Source of the DNA: Trematomus loennbergii
Lineage: Eukaryota > Chordata > Actinopteri > Perciformes > Nototheniidae
Length of the DNA: 64,000 bases
NCBI GenBank assembly: GCA_012861695.1
Contig: JAAOOA010000263.1
Span: 378,001 to 442,000 of the forward strand
Reading direction: 5' to 3'
Positions 35,276 to 47,467 of this stretch are shown here, one piece after another. Position numbers and translations under genes: made by a program. Numbering within the stretch: position 1 is the stretch's first letter; each line of letters opens with the position of its first letter. Below the pieces are notes generated by a model, which saw nothing but the letters and a program-made list of their open reading frames with translations, did no database searches and had not been told where the DNA came from.

Positions 35276-35466
35276 ACAGTAGTACATACATTCTATCGGG
35301 TCATTCACTTGGTCCATTAGTGACCTCAGTGGAAAATAAATGTGGCTCCCGATAAATCGCCCTAATCAATTAAAATGAAAAGAATCTTAACTTGGAAAAG
35401 CTGACTGCATTGCAGGTGAAGACTACTACTCCCATGATCCCACCTTACCTCAAAACGTCACCAAAC

Positions 35467-35737
35467 TCTGTATTTTTTATTGAAGTCATTGAAAGACCCA
35501 GAGTGGCAAAAAATTACAAATAGATTTTTTTGATACTGGTTGATATTTTTACTTCACTACAGATATTAAGGCCCACTTCAACTTAAGTTAAATAATGAGC
35601 AGCAGCTATAAACTCTCACATTATTTGAAACACATGCTTTATATGGGAATGACATTAAAATGCATTGTCTCCCTATCAAATAAATAAATAAAAAATCTCC
35701 AGCCTTCCTTATAAAACTCTTATCTCCAGACTTTAAA
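35467..35737. repeat. Dispersed about 255-bp block, third copy
   Basis: The unit 2 equivalent of 823-1082, with an intact CAACTTAAGTTA site. Confidence 0.8.
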
Positions 35738-37401
35738 GGGCTCATGTCATGCTTTTCCGGTTATAACCCGTCCCCTTGTGTGTTATGAAGGATGATTAGG
35801 ACAATTCTGGAGAAATAGATCTGAAAGGTGCACGTCAAATCAGCAGGACAGAGCTGCCATCCACCTGGACCCCCCGTGGTGCTGGAGAAAGCAAAACGGC
35901 GATCAGGAACATCATCCACCCAATCCTCTGCTCACTGCCGTCCTCCAGACGTATGAGTGCAGAACTGTAGAACTCAACACTGCTGCCACTTCAGCCTTAC
36001 ATACTTTTACTTCAATTTAAATTATTTCATCTGTGTGCCATATATAACATCTCATTTTGCATATACTGTACTTATTACATTGCTGTTAACAGTTCATTTA
36101 TTTGCAATACTGTCTAGATTTAATCTACAATTAAGATTATATTACTTAATCTAAATTGTGTTTGTTTATATTTATCTATATTTTATCTTGCACTTTTCTG
36201 TGTCTTAGTTTCAGAATTAGATTTTTTCTGTGTTCTTTCTTTTAATAGATATTTAATGAGTATAGCTTACTGCTGTTGATGTTAAATGGCACGATTGATT
36301 TCCTCTGTCTCAATGATGAAAGTTCTCATAATAGAAGACATGAAACTGCAGAGAGAGGATGGATATATTCTTACCTCTACTTTGTGATTAGATGAAAATA
36401 CAATATTTAATTAAAATAGTAATTGTTAAACACATTGTTTATTTCATTTACTGAGGTTTTAACCATTATTTACAACATGTGTACATAAGCAGTGGAATAA
36501 TAGGATATCTCTAGGTCATTAAACTGTCTTAAGTTCTGTTTAATTATATTAATACAAAAAATAGGCTATAGAAAATGTTTAATTGTGTATTTCAGCAGAG
36601 CGGGGGGTCACGAAGCTGCTGGACCTGGAGGTGCTGACCTGGGGTCAGTAGGACATCATCTGGGCTGGTTTAGGGGAAGAAGGAGAATATAAACTATTAT
36701 AATCACAGCTAATAAGATTAGAAAACTAATATTGTTTAGAATCAATCTAAACAATATGCTGTTGTTCATTTAAAAAACATATCGTTTTATTAGTACAGAC
36801 AAATTAAGACTTATGCTAAATATGAAATAATATGATTAAATCACATCAGCTATATAATGTACTTGTTAACTTACTTCTGTAACATTACTGAGGGCTAAAG
36901 GAACAGCTTTACCTGGCCATGGTCCTCTTTATTTCATCGCCGTCGGTGATCTCCAAAAAATGGTTAAGTAAAAAGTAAAGTTTCTGGATCATGTTCAGCT
37001 GAGTTAGCTTGTTAGCTCATATGCTATCAGGCTGCTGGAGCAGCGCAACAGAACAGCGCGTATCATGTGACGTAAACAGGCAGTGCTCTGCAGGCTGGAC
37101 CGTCTCATTTCGTAGGCCGCTCGGTCTGCATCCTTCGTGGACCGCGTAGGCTGCATCCTCCGAAGGATGCAGCCCCTGAATTGAGACACGGGGGGTGTTT
37201 CTCAATGTCGAGGACGCTTCCTTGGTAGGACAAGTATTCCGAGTCAGGTCCTTCAGAAGCTAGGCAAGAATCCTTCCTGGCATTCGGAAAACGAAGAGTG
37301 GGGAGCAAGTATGCAGGTGTGCGTCATGTAAGAGGCCCCGCCTTAAATTGAGTGCGATTTGTTTGAAGACTCATAACTGATTTGCAAAGATCGAAGATGT
37401 A
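35738..37401. other. AT-rich intergenic stretch of unit 2, no gene
   Basis: Collinear with about 1083-2764. It includes the MITE-like remnant at 37108-37345. Homology to unit 1 stops at about 37402. Confidence 0.6.
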
Positions 37402-39440
37402 CTTGAGTAACTGTGTTTGTCCGTTAGCTGTCTCTCCAAAGTCTCCAGATGTCTTTCCTTTTCCTTAGCAGCTCTTCCAAGGCCATTGAGCTTGGAGATG
37501 AAGCTTAGTTTTCTTTTTATGCAACTGTGTACTACTTCTACTCCACTACAGTTCAGAGTACATGGTGTACTTTGACTACATGTATTTAATCCCTTTAGTT
37601 ACTTTACAGATTTGGATGAATGATGTGAAATATATCAAGAGTTAATCAGACTTTAGTTCCACCTGGAGTAAATTCACAAGCCACTGTTGGAGTCGGGAGG
37701 GCTGATAATTTTTCCGGCAAATTACTCAGACCTACTAATTGACCTAACAGAAGTTATTGAGTCTATGTAAGTTTACTGCTTGGCTCAGATCCACCAACGT
37801 CAGCAAGATCTCACCTCTATTTACTCCTGGAGAACCAGGTTCAATTCTGCTGTTTCAATTCAGATGACCCGCTAAATCTTTAAGCGATCCCGAAGGATTT
37901 TGATATCAGTAATGAGATGTGGCCTTACCTAAGTGTGAGTGTGGCAGTGTGCAATCTTACCTTTAAGCAGGAGAGCAGAGCACAGATGTATTTTAAGTTG
38001 TCCCAGTCCAAAAGGTGGGATCAGTTTATTTGAAGAAAAATGGTCCACACGTATACAGGGCTTTTACCTTCTCTCGTTACAACATGACAATCATACTAAA
38101 CATATCATGCTGGGGTCATTTTCTAATCTAAAACCTTAATTAATAGTTTAGACATTAAAGTCTTCCGACATAATCCAAAGGAATTTCCTCACAGATTGCC
38201 GGGGTTAACATTCACACCCTATGGCCTGACACATTCAGAGGTCAGTTCCTCAAAATGATCAGTTTGAATTCCGACATAATCCAAAGGAATCTCCTCACGG
38301 ATCGAAGGTGCTAACATCCACAACCTATAGCCTGACACATTAAGAGGTCAGTTCCTCAAAATGATCAGTTTGAATTCCGACATAATCCAAAGGAATCTCC
38401 TCACGGATCGAAGGTGCTAACATCCACAACCTATAGCCTGACACATTAAGAGGCAGCTCCTCAGAATAATCAGTTTAGAATTCTAGTTTTAAACTTTCAT
38501 CCAACCATTCACTCAGCATTCAATACACAGAGATTTAAGCAATAGTTACCAAGTTGGAGAGAACCTTACCGAGGCGAAAACCCAGCTCTCTAGGGAGAGT
38601 GCTTTACCGGGAGAGAGTATACCAGGGGAACCCCCCCCCCTCTCTCTCTCTCGTTTGCTCCCTCTCTGCCAGTGTCTTTATGCTCAAAACAGGACAGAAA
38701 AACCCAAAGACACCTCCTCCATACCCATATTTGTGGAAACTGGGCATGGCCTCTGATGTACAGGACTGGACTTGTCCAGACATATTCTATGGCTATGCCA
38801 TAAGACACACCTTCCTATGTTTGTGTAAAAAGGTCATGACCCCTACTCTGCAGGACTTGCAAAATATTATTCTCGGCTATGGCACAAACACCTTTTTGGG
38901 GCCTCAGTCTATTTCTCCTTAAGTCAGGAGCCTCCCTCCCTGTGTACTGCTGTGAGGGAAGAGGGAAGAAACTGTCTCTCCTCTCTTATCAGTGACACCC
39001 ATAAACCATAATAGGCCTTACACACTCATTTAACAAACCACTTGTGTTTTGTTTATACTGTAAATAAAGAAAATCATAAAATATGAATTTTCATTGTGGG
39101 TTATACAAGAATATAATTGATTATATTTGATTATAATTAACTTTCGTTTTAAGTATTCAACCTAATATGGAGATCTCAACACTACCCTGCAGTATACAAA
39201 GTCATTCAAACTGGCTGCACCTTTACCAGCTTTGAGAACACTTTAATGATCAATCATTATAAAACATATCATATATTTATTCTGAAATGGAGCCTCAGTG
39301 ACCTTTGAGATATCACCCTCTTTCAATCCCAAGAAAACATTCCTCCTCAAAGACACATTCACCTCTGACAGACTTTCACTTGTGGACTAGAGTTATCCTG
39401 TGGATGAACTCAAGAAACACTATCTCCGCCTAAGAGCCTT
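37402..39440. mobile_element. Unit 2-specific insertion with 106-bp tandem repeats
   Basis: About 2 kb replaces the unit 1 hAT region. Three direct repeats of 106 bp start at 38165, 38271 and 38377 (CCGACATAATCCAAAGGAAT). No coding domain is recognised. The right part (GAGATCTCAACA near 39170) could be an LTR end read in reverse, but this is speculative. Confidence 0.5.
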
Positions 39441-39945
39441 CCCCTTCCCTCTTTTCCAAAGTGCAGCCTGTCCTACTAATAGGTGCAGATAACTTTCACC
39501 TCATTACCCCAACCAAAAGAGTCTCTTTGGGTCCACAGGGGGCACCAATAGCCCTCCAGCTAGGTTCAAATACAAGATCTCACTCCTCACCCATCAGAGC
39601 ATCCACGGGAACGCTCCTTCATACCTCAAGGAACTACTCTCCTCACAAACCTCCACACGCTACCTCCATTCTACAACCAACCATCTGCTTCCCCCCCCAG
39701 GACCAACTCCGCACCATGGGGGGCTTTCTGTTCACCTGTGGAATTCCCTCCCAGACAAACTGAGGACTCCACAGACCACTGACTCCTTTAAGAAGGGCCT
39801 AAAAACCTTTCTTTTTTAAAGCCTTTTATTAAACTTGTGTTTCTTTAAAAAAAAAAAGTATATTATGCCCCTTGTAGCACTTTGAGATTACTTTTAGCAA
39901 TGAAAGGTGCTTTACAAATAAAAGCATTATTATTATTCTTATTAT
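39441..39945 (+). mobile_element. 5'-truncated LINE (L2/Rex-like) tail
   Basis: The text includes CTCCTCACCCATCAGAGC, GAATTCCCTCCCAGACAAAC and CCTTTAAGAAGGGCCTAAAA, and ends TGAAAGGTGCTTTACAAATA with a simple tail. This is the layout of L2-clade ORF2 ends. Only its last part (39777 onward) is shared with unit 1. Confidence 0.7.
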
Positions 39946-39954
39946 TATCATTAG

Positions 39955-40200
39955 GTTGGACACTCCAAGGGCCCCCCTATTCAGGAGCCATCGGATGCCC
40001 CCCAGATTCTCTTCACCCCAACTGGAACCCCCGATGCCGAACTCAGTCGTCAGGTGGAGAAACTATGGCAGATAGGTGTCCTCCCCTTTCAGAAAGAGCA
40101 GGCATCACCAGATCCAAGCGCCCCTCCAGTCCAGTGGACCCCCTTCCAGCAGCTCATTGACCGGGTCCTGCGTCCCACTCTCAGTATGCAGATATCCGGA
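39955..40200 (+). mobile_element. Possible retroelement pol fragment, unit 2
   Basis: Equivalent to 5404-5650. One frame reads 'SRQVEKLWQIGVLPFQKEQ', another continues 'PVQWTPFQQLIDRVLRP'. The BEL/Pao-like resemblance is weak. Confidence 0.3.
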
Positions 40201-40626
40201 TGACTACATCGTTCAAAGTGAGATGTTGGGGCAGGTAAAGGCGGGGCTCCAAGCTAACCTGAAGAAGAGTGAGTTGGGGTATCTGGGGTCGATGGAGTCT
40301 CCTCTTTGGTGCCGGGATGGGTGGGAGGTGGTGGTAGGTAGCAGCAGGTGTATGTGCAACACATCTTTCTTCTTAAGAAAAGCTTTAAGTACAATTGATT
40401 GTTTTTGTTCATTTGATATTGAGGAGAGCTAACAGGAAGTCTCTCATCAGCTGCAGCCTTCTTCTTTATTTTCCAAAATGCCTCCACGCTCCTCTTCACG
40501 TCTCAAACTCGCCCCGTGATGAATAAACTGAGAACAAATAAAACCTGAGCTTGCAGATTTGTCTGGAACACCAGAAAAACGTGTTGAAACCTCAATAAAT
40601 AAACTTCACACGGTACGACCTCTCAC

Positions 40627-40851
40627 CTTTCTGTGTGTCTTCACTTCCTGTCACCTGAGAGGAGAAGAGATAATGATGATAATAAAACTAAGAGAAACAG
40701 CCAGAATGATGAAGAGAGAGAAAGAAGAGTGTTGTTTTCCTCTGAGGTCACGCTCCATTAAAGAGTTTCATATCTTGATGAATGGAGGATATGGTTTCAG
40801 TACTCACAGGTCTTCTGGATCGTGGCTCTCATCGGCTCTCCTACTCTGATC
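40627..40851 (-). CDS. Two small candidate 3' exons of NLR copy 2
   Basis: The 44-base (40851-40808) and 28-base (40654-40627) segments have CAG acceptors and GTGAGT/GTGAG donors. The first is 8 bases longer than in copy 1, so the frame downstream differs. Confidence 0.3.
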
Positions 40852-41033
40852 CTGTAGGGATGAACACAATCCAACAGTTTTAGATCCAGTTTAAAATAAG
40901 TGTTAGTTCTTTGAGTCAGCTTCAGAGTCCTGATCTCATGCTTTACATCCCATCATATATTTCTGCAAACACTACGACTGCCTGCCACAGCTCTCAGCTG
41001 CATGCCAGGAAGTAACCAGTCATTGGTCTAGAA

Positions 41034-41584
41034 CAGGGGGGTCCAAACCTTTTTCACCGAGGGCCACATACAGAAAAATATATAAAGGTCTGGGCCGCTC
41101 TCTAGAGGTTTACTGCCTCATAAGTTCAGTTATAAGTCAGGAAACTCAATCAAATGAAGGTAAAGGATGCTTGTTACTTGAAGATGCTTTAAGAAACAAA
41201 ACAGCTCAGCTCTCCAGAGGGTTTACTTTATTCTGTCAGCAGCTCATTCCTTTAAACAGGAGCTTCAGATTGATTATAATTACAGGAAATATGAAGGGTT
41301 TATTTCACGCTTGTTATAACAATAAGTTATTGGGCTTTTTTCTTATCAAGTTAGATTTGTTAGAAATGTTTTCAGCTTTAATTGACTGAATTTATTTTAA
41401 AGGTGGGCTTATTAACACATGAATACTACTGTGTAATATATGTGTACATATATATTTAAGAAGTACAATACAAGACAAGCAGAAGTTTCATGTGTGGGCC
41501 ATATTTCATTATACTTTCAGAATTTGCTGAGGGCCGATTCCGAGGGCCGCATTTGGCCCCCGGGCCGCAGTTTGGACACCCCTG
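41034..41584. mobile_element. hAT (Charlie-type) MITE, unit 2 copy
   Basis: Same insertion as 6486-7031, with ends CAGGGGGGTCCAAACC and AGTTTGGACACCCCTG. Confidence 0.87.
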
Positions 41585-41832
41585 GGCTAGAAACTAAAAA
41601 CATCCCATAAGAACAGACTACCTTTCCCACTCTTCTGTAAAACCCCATATGTCTGTTAGAGAGTTGATTACTAAAGTGTGGCTTTGCATGTTCAGCTGGC
41701 CTTCTATAGTTGATGGAAGAATGAAAGAGCCTGCAGTCAGTGGGTAACATCACTGATCTGTTTCCCCAGTGAGAGAAACACCTCCCTGTGGTTCATACAA
41801 TACTGCTGAACCAGCAGAGACCCCTTACTGAC

Positions 41833-41996
41833 CTGAGAGTCTCCAGTCTGCAGTCTGGACTCTCCAGAAGATCTCTCAGCAGCTTCTCTGAATCCTGCAG
41901 AATGCTCTCAGGTCCAGATCTCTCAGATGGATGTTGGACTTCAGAGCTGAGGCCAGAGCAGAACAGCTGATCTCTGACAAACTGCAGCTCCTCAGT
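41833..41996 (-). pseudogene. NLR copy 2, LRR exon
   Basis: A TTTATTCAG acceptor and GTCAGT donor bound the exon. It begins '[20 protein letters not shown]', but the middle (GAATGCTCTCAGGTCC region) is shifted relative to copy 1, giving '[20 protein letters not shown]' in one frame before '[13 protein letters not shown]'. Confidence 0.7.
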
Positions 41997-42387
41997 CTGA
42001 ATAAAGAAAACATGATGAGGATACAAATCGTTTATAATCAGATGTGTTACTCAACATTGAAATGAATGGGAACAAAAACATGTCTTCTTCAGAAAGTAAC
42101 TTTATCCTGTAAAACTAATATTACTTCAGATGAACTTTATTCAGACGTTATCGTTTACTAAATATTAAAAACATAGATTTACTTTTTACAACTAACATCT
42201 ATTACAGTTCCTTTAAGAATCAGTCAACATTTATCTCTGCAGTTCTTACTTTAGTACCTACAAATGAAAGTATGAATAAAAGAACATTTACAACTTTATA
42301 GATGTAAGTTAATTATGTAGAAGAATCAGGTTGAATAACTAATGAAACATGAGATCTCCAGCAGTAACAGAGAGTCAGTGAACTGAC

Positions 42388-42554
42388 CTGAGAGTCTCCA
42401 GTCTGCAGTCTGGACTCTCCAGAAGATCTCTCAGCAGCTCACTCCTGAATCCTTCAGAGCGTTGTACTCAGGTCCAGATCTCTCAGATGGATGTTGGACT
42501 TCAGAGCTGAGATCAGAGCAGAACAGCTGATCTCTGACAAACTGCAGCCTCAGT
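42388..42554 (-). pseudogene. NLR copy 2, LRR exon with frameshift
   Basis: 167 bases, like copy 1 (7836-8002), and it shares the missing A in GTGAGCTGCTG. One base near 42465 is also missing. The LRR motif LRDLDL is visible. Confidence 0.7.
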
Positions 42555-42651
42555 CTGAATAAAGAAAACATGATGTAACTTTAGAAAACAATGTTCCTGT
42601 TTGAAATAACTCCAGGTTTAATAATCTGTTCAGAGTTAAACAGGGTTTTAA

Positions 42652-43347
42652 AGGTCTCCTATCATGCTATTTAGGCATATATTATGGGTCTCAGATATAT
42701 ACAAATATATAAAAACATGTCTATGATGTGTTTTGCTCAAAATACCAAACAGATCATGCATTTTAGAAATCCCTCATATCCCTCTGTTCCAGCTGTTAGA
42801 GAAGAGCAGGTTCGGGTCCTTAGCTTGAAAAAAAAAAAGGAGGTGGAGCTAATGCCTGATCAGAATTCTACCAGCAGAAACTCAGCTAAATGCTGCCGTG
42901 ATTAAACTCCATATCATGTTCCAAACCACATCAAGGATTCTCTCTGAAACAGTATGGAGCTCAAACTCTTTCTCTCTCTCAGGTTTACCACAAGGTGAGT
43001 TCCTTTTATTTCCTGCTTCTTCACACATGCTCTCTCCAGTACAGGTTAGCTCTGAGTGTTAGCATGCTAATGTAAACACAGACCATATTACTTCCAGAAC
43101 ACGTCTCATTGTTTCTGACAGCAACGTTTCTGATTGGCCCGTTGGTGTAAAGCCCGCCCACATTTTAGTAATGCCGTCATGACGCAGCAAATCTGGATCA
43201 GCTCCGTTGTTCCCCCGTTTTTAGAGATGTGGGTACGGAGGAAAAGAGAGAGGGTTTGTTTCCTGACACTTTGTGAGTCTCCTGACACCGGGGACACATG
43301 GTGATGTAGAAAGACATCAGAAGTGACTTTTGCATGATAGGAGACCT
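42652..43347. mobile_element. TTAA-flanked MITE, ancestral insertion, unit 2 copy
   Basis: The same element as 8100-8789. TTAA lies at 42648-42651 and 43348-43351. Confidence 0.82.
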
Positions 43348-43648
43348 TTAATCTCAGAGATGATGTAGAAACAATCCATTGATAATCTGGAACTTTAACT
43401 TTGATCAGATGTTTAACAACTCCTTCATCTCCCTCACAGCTCATCAGTACTGACAGCATCTCCACTGACTCATGGAGCACAGAGTGAGTCTGTGGAAGCT
43501 CAAACACTCTCCCTCACACATTCACCTTCTCTTTGTTATTCTGATCAATATTCAGTCATTAGCAAAAATGGAAAAATAATTGTAATGTATTTTTTCAAAT
43601 TCAGAAAATGATAAATACAAACAGATGAAGTTCAGTCAGTGAACTGAC

Positions 43649-43797
43649 CTGAGAGCCTCCAGTCTGCAGTTTGGACTCTTTAGTCCAGAACTCAGCAGCT
43701 CCACTCCTGAATCCTTCAGCTGTTGTAACTCAGGTCCAGATCTCTCAGATGGGAGGGTCAGACTTCAGAGCTGAGGCCACGACTTCACAGTGAGTCT
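43649..43797 (-). pseudogene. NLR copy 2, first LRR exon (degenerate)
   Basis: A CTCTCAG acceptor and GTCAGT donor. Pieces of 'SGLKSPNCRLEAL' are visible, and the frame is broken near the LRDLDL position as in copy 1. Confidence 0.65.
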
Positions 43798-44079
43798 CTG
43801 AGAGTCCACAGCAGTAAGTCTATAATAACACATATATTACAACATGTGTTAAAAAAGAGGAAACATAATGACCTCAAGCATTTGATGAAAAAATATTTGA
43901 CATATGTTCTGATTGAGATTTGCTGTTAGTCCATTTTATATATAATAATATATGATAATAGAGTGTAATGTGTTGTCAGTGTGATCTGATCACATGTCTG
44001 TGCTCCTGCTGTCACTGACTGTTACCAAAGAAACAGAAATTAAATAAATCACTTGACAAATTAAGATGTACATATTTAA

Positions 44080-46259
44080 AGGACCTGTATGCATATTTAA
44101 ATGATATATTGTAGGACCATACCTATATAAGGTATATTTATACGTTTCTGTTTTCAAAATACCAAACAGATCATGCATTTTAGCCATGCCTCATTTCGCT
44201 CAATTTGCTGTTTGCTGTCTACGGGTCTGATTCTGCTGACCACGCCCCCCTGCAGGAGAGGAGAGACGTGCTCTGATCAGCTGCTGGGCTGTCAGAAGAG
44301 GGGGAGAAAAAGAGATCTCCGTGTTTTATTATATAGAGTCGTTATTTATTGAGCTTTAAAACAAATGAATAACAAAGAAGACCTTTGACCGGCACTTTTC
44401 AAATTTTGTCTGGAAGATTTAAACTTTAACCCTTTGGAGTCGACCGTCACGCCGGCGTGATCAGATCACATGACCTGTTCAAGCCGGTGCCGCATAAAAA
44501 CAACAGTCCGGACAACATTGCCGTGTGTTTCTGTCAAAAGTACTGGCTTGAAACTATATGCCAGTCTTTGTTTCATGCACAAAGACCCAGTAAACATGGA
44601 GATACGATGACATAAAGTTAATACAAATATATTTCAAAAGTATGAAAAATGGAAGCACATATTTTAATATCTTCGCGGTATTTTATCATTTTACGAAACG
44701 GAAAATACTGGAAACTGTAGATCCTGCTCAACAGGATGTATTTACCAGGAGGGGGTGAGGTAATCAGGTAAACAGAGTGATACGTAACGAGACGAAGAGG
44801 GACGGCGGGAACCAAAGAGAGACGGCAGGGAATGGAGAGAGACGAAGATATACGAAGACAGGCGGCGGGCGGCGGGAGACGAAGAGAGACGGCGGGAGAC
44901 GGCGGAGACGAGAGACGGCGATTGAAGTAAAGTGACAGACAAACATTGAGAATTTAGATATAGTTAGATAGATTTAGAGTTTTGAAGATTCAACTATGAT
45001 GAAGAGAACTCTGAACGTGAGTCAAGCTATAAGCTTGTTTTTTTACATGGAGGAGGAGGAGGAGCCTGTGATGTTGCCCTCTGTGTCTGTTGACAGAAAC
45101 TGCTTTGAAGCGTGGCACAGATAAAGACAGAAAAAAACGGATTTTTGTACATAATGAGTTTATATATATATTTGTATTATATTTATAATAACACTTTTGC
45201 CTTATCAGAATGAAATCCAATGTACATTATTTAAGCTTTTAAATGTTTTGTTGTGCCTACTGTGTCACTGTTGACAGAACTTGAGAAATTAGGAAAAAAC
45301 GCCTATGGATACACCTGATTTGTTCATAAAATGTGTATATAGGTTCATGCTACCTCAATCAAACTTTCACATTATCATAGTGACATCCCATGTATATATT
45401 TCCAGCTTTCAAATGGTTTCGTTGTGCATGTTTGTGTTACCTATATAAAAAATAATATCATTTTCAAAATCCGTTTTTAATGTTTTTTGTGATTTTGGGT
45501 CCAAAATGTTCATATAGTATCTCAAAATGAAAAAAATAACTATCAGGTTATATAGGTGAGGTTGTCCTTAAAAAAAAGATACCAAACATTGACATGCCAA
45601 ACATTTCTTAATGGGGTTTAGTAAGACAAATCAAAAGTATGCGAAAACGGCCAAATTAGCCCAGGACTCCAAAGGGTTAACGGACATCTTGACCGGCGAA
45701 AGAAACTGAAACTGAAACTCTGCCGCACGGTCCCTCGTTCCTTGGAAGAGGCGGAGAGGTGGGTGTTTGTCATCTGCTGGTGGACTAACCGGAGAGAATT
45801 ACAGTGCTTGCCTCGACGGGGAGGGATTGCATTGCAGCGGGAGCAAACGCTTGCCTCGGGGAGGGAGAAAGAAAGCCACAGCGGAGAATAAACAGAAGGG
45901 TAACCATGGTAACCAAGTCTTCTTCGCTGCTTTTGTGGCAGACTACAGCGCCACTTACAGGCCTGGCATATGTACTACAGCGTCTCCAGCGCTTTCGAAC
46001 GGCAATGGCTGTGGCTGTCTCCTCCTGATTGGTGGAGTTGGCCCAATAGCCGTAGCGCCACCGTCCTGACGTCAGGACAGTGTTCAAATCTGGATCAGTT
46101 TTTATCAGATCCGTTGCAGCCCCTTTTTTAGAGATTTGGGTATGGAGGAAAATAGAGAGGGTTGTGTTTTCTGACACTTGGTGAGTTCCCTGGAACACCG
46201 GGGACACATATTCATGTAGAAAAGACGTACCAAAGTGCATTTTGCATGATAGGTCCCCT
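44080..46259. mobile_element. TTAA-flanked MITE with a second element nested inside
   Basis: TTAA lies at 44076-44079 and 46260-46263. The ends are AGGACCTGTATGCATA (left, diverged) and GCATGATAGGTCCCC (right). Unit 1 has the unfilled site CATATTTAAATG (about 9510). Without the nested 1,247-bp insert the element is about 930 bp and aligns along its length with 56021-56965. It carries CCAAT-type motifs and the palindrome GTCCTGACGTCAGGAC at 46064-46079. Confidence 0.92.
44430..45676. mobile_element. Nested TTAA element with CCCTTTGGAGTC ends
   Basis: The ends are CCCTTTGGAGTC and GACTCCAAAGGG, with TTAA on both sides (44426-44429, 45677-45680). The sister element at 56021 has the empty site AACTTTAACGGACATC (about 56375), so this is a clean second insertion. 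It is 1,247 bp with no transposase frame. TTAA plus a CCC-start terminus is the piggyBac style. Confidence 0.93.
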
Positions 46260-46471
46260 TTAAATGTTAATTAATATTTAGATGTGAATGATGGATGTTT
46301 TGGCTTCTCTGAGCATCTGGAAATGTATTGTGCACACAAACACAGTTAACAAACCAATAAAGTTTCAATATTTTAAACTGAATACAATCAGATGTTCTCA
46401 CTATATGAGCATTAAGACATAACTCTGGTATTGGTGGGATATGATATAGATCTGATTTTAAACTCTAACAC

Positions 46472-47153
46472 ATTAGCCGCGTTCACACCGGAGTACTTTT
46501 CACCGTACTTTTCGCGTTTAGTTCCGTTAGTACCCCTTATGTCGCGTTCACACCAAAAAGAGCACTTAATCTCGGGAACTTTTACCCCCATTTTTAGTGC
46601 CTGCTGAGAGATTGTACTTTCCTGGGGAAAAAAGTGCCCCAGTTCTGGTTGGCTGGGCGAATTGCAAACCACGCCCCGTACAACTCTGAAATGTTTTGTA
46701 GAGCCGCCATTTTATTTGCTGGCATTAGCATTATTAGCATTAGCATTCGCCCAGCGCACAAACGCAGAGAGACTAACTTATGGCAACACAAACAAAACAT
46801 GGGAGCGGTGGAGATGAGGAGGTGTCGGCGTTCTGGCGATTTACTCGGAAGGCTTCAGTAGAAGCTGCTGGGAGTCCCAGCAGCTTCTACTGAAGCCAGT
46901 CCCCAACTCCGGGGACTTCCGGCCGGGGCCTCCGGGTGGCAGTATATGCCGTGAAGTTGTTTGCTGCCTGCCAGTAAACCCAAAGCAGAAGAAGACGAAG
47001 TGACGTCAGCGGCTCATTTGCGTAATCTTCCCTCAGGGAAAAGTACTCCGGTGTGAACGCGATCTGTACTAAATGCCCTGGGGTCATAAGTGCCGGGGCT
47101 CTGAGTGCCGGCACTAAATACGGCAAAGTACTTGGTGTGAATGCGGCTAATGT
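46472..47153. mobile_element. MITE with TTAGCCGC ends, only in unit 2
   Basis: The left end TTAGCCGCGTTCACACCGG and the right end (reverse complement TTAGCCGCATTCACACC) form imperfect inverted repeats of about 28 bp. Unit 1 reads ACACATTGTGATAA at the empty site (about 9720). The target duplication is too short to define. It contains a 47-base near-perfect palindrome (46851-46897). Confidence 0.85.
46851..46897. repeat. 47-base near-perfect palindrome
   Basis: Two 23-base arms (starting GGCTTCAGTAGAAGC) are exact reverse complements separated by a single G. It sits inside the MITE at 46472-47153. Confidence 0.93.
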
Positions 47154-47467
47154 GATAAAAACGTGTGTGTGTTTAATGATAAAGAAACTACTAGAAAGTA
47201 TAATAACTGCTAACTGTAAGTCCTGCTGTGTGGTGTGATCACATGCTGAGAAACCTCTAAAGTCCTTCATGTGTTTGACATGTCGCCTCCATCACTCAAT
47301 ATGAAGAGAGAAACGCTTCAGTTTAACTATTATTATAAATAAATAGAAGAACAGTGTTGGTTTATTTTGCTCTCAGTATTTAAACAGCAGAAATGTTATA
47401 GTGTTTATTTAAATAATTAAACTTCTGATCCACATTAGTTTATAAAGTTAATCACATCTGGACTTAC

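Noticed and set aside
44742..44946. Arg/Ser-rich frames near 44.8 kb
   Set aside because: Derived from GACGGCGGGA-type simple repeats inside the nested TTAA element.
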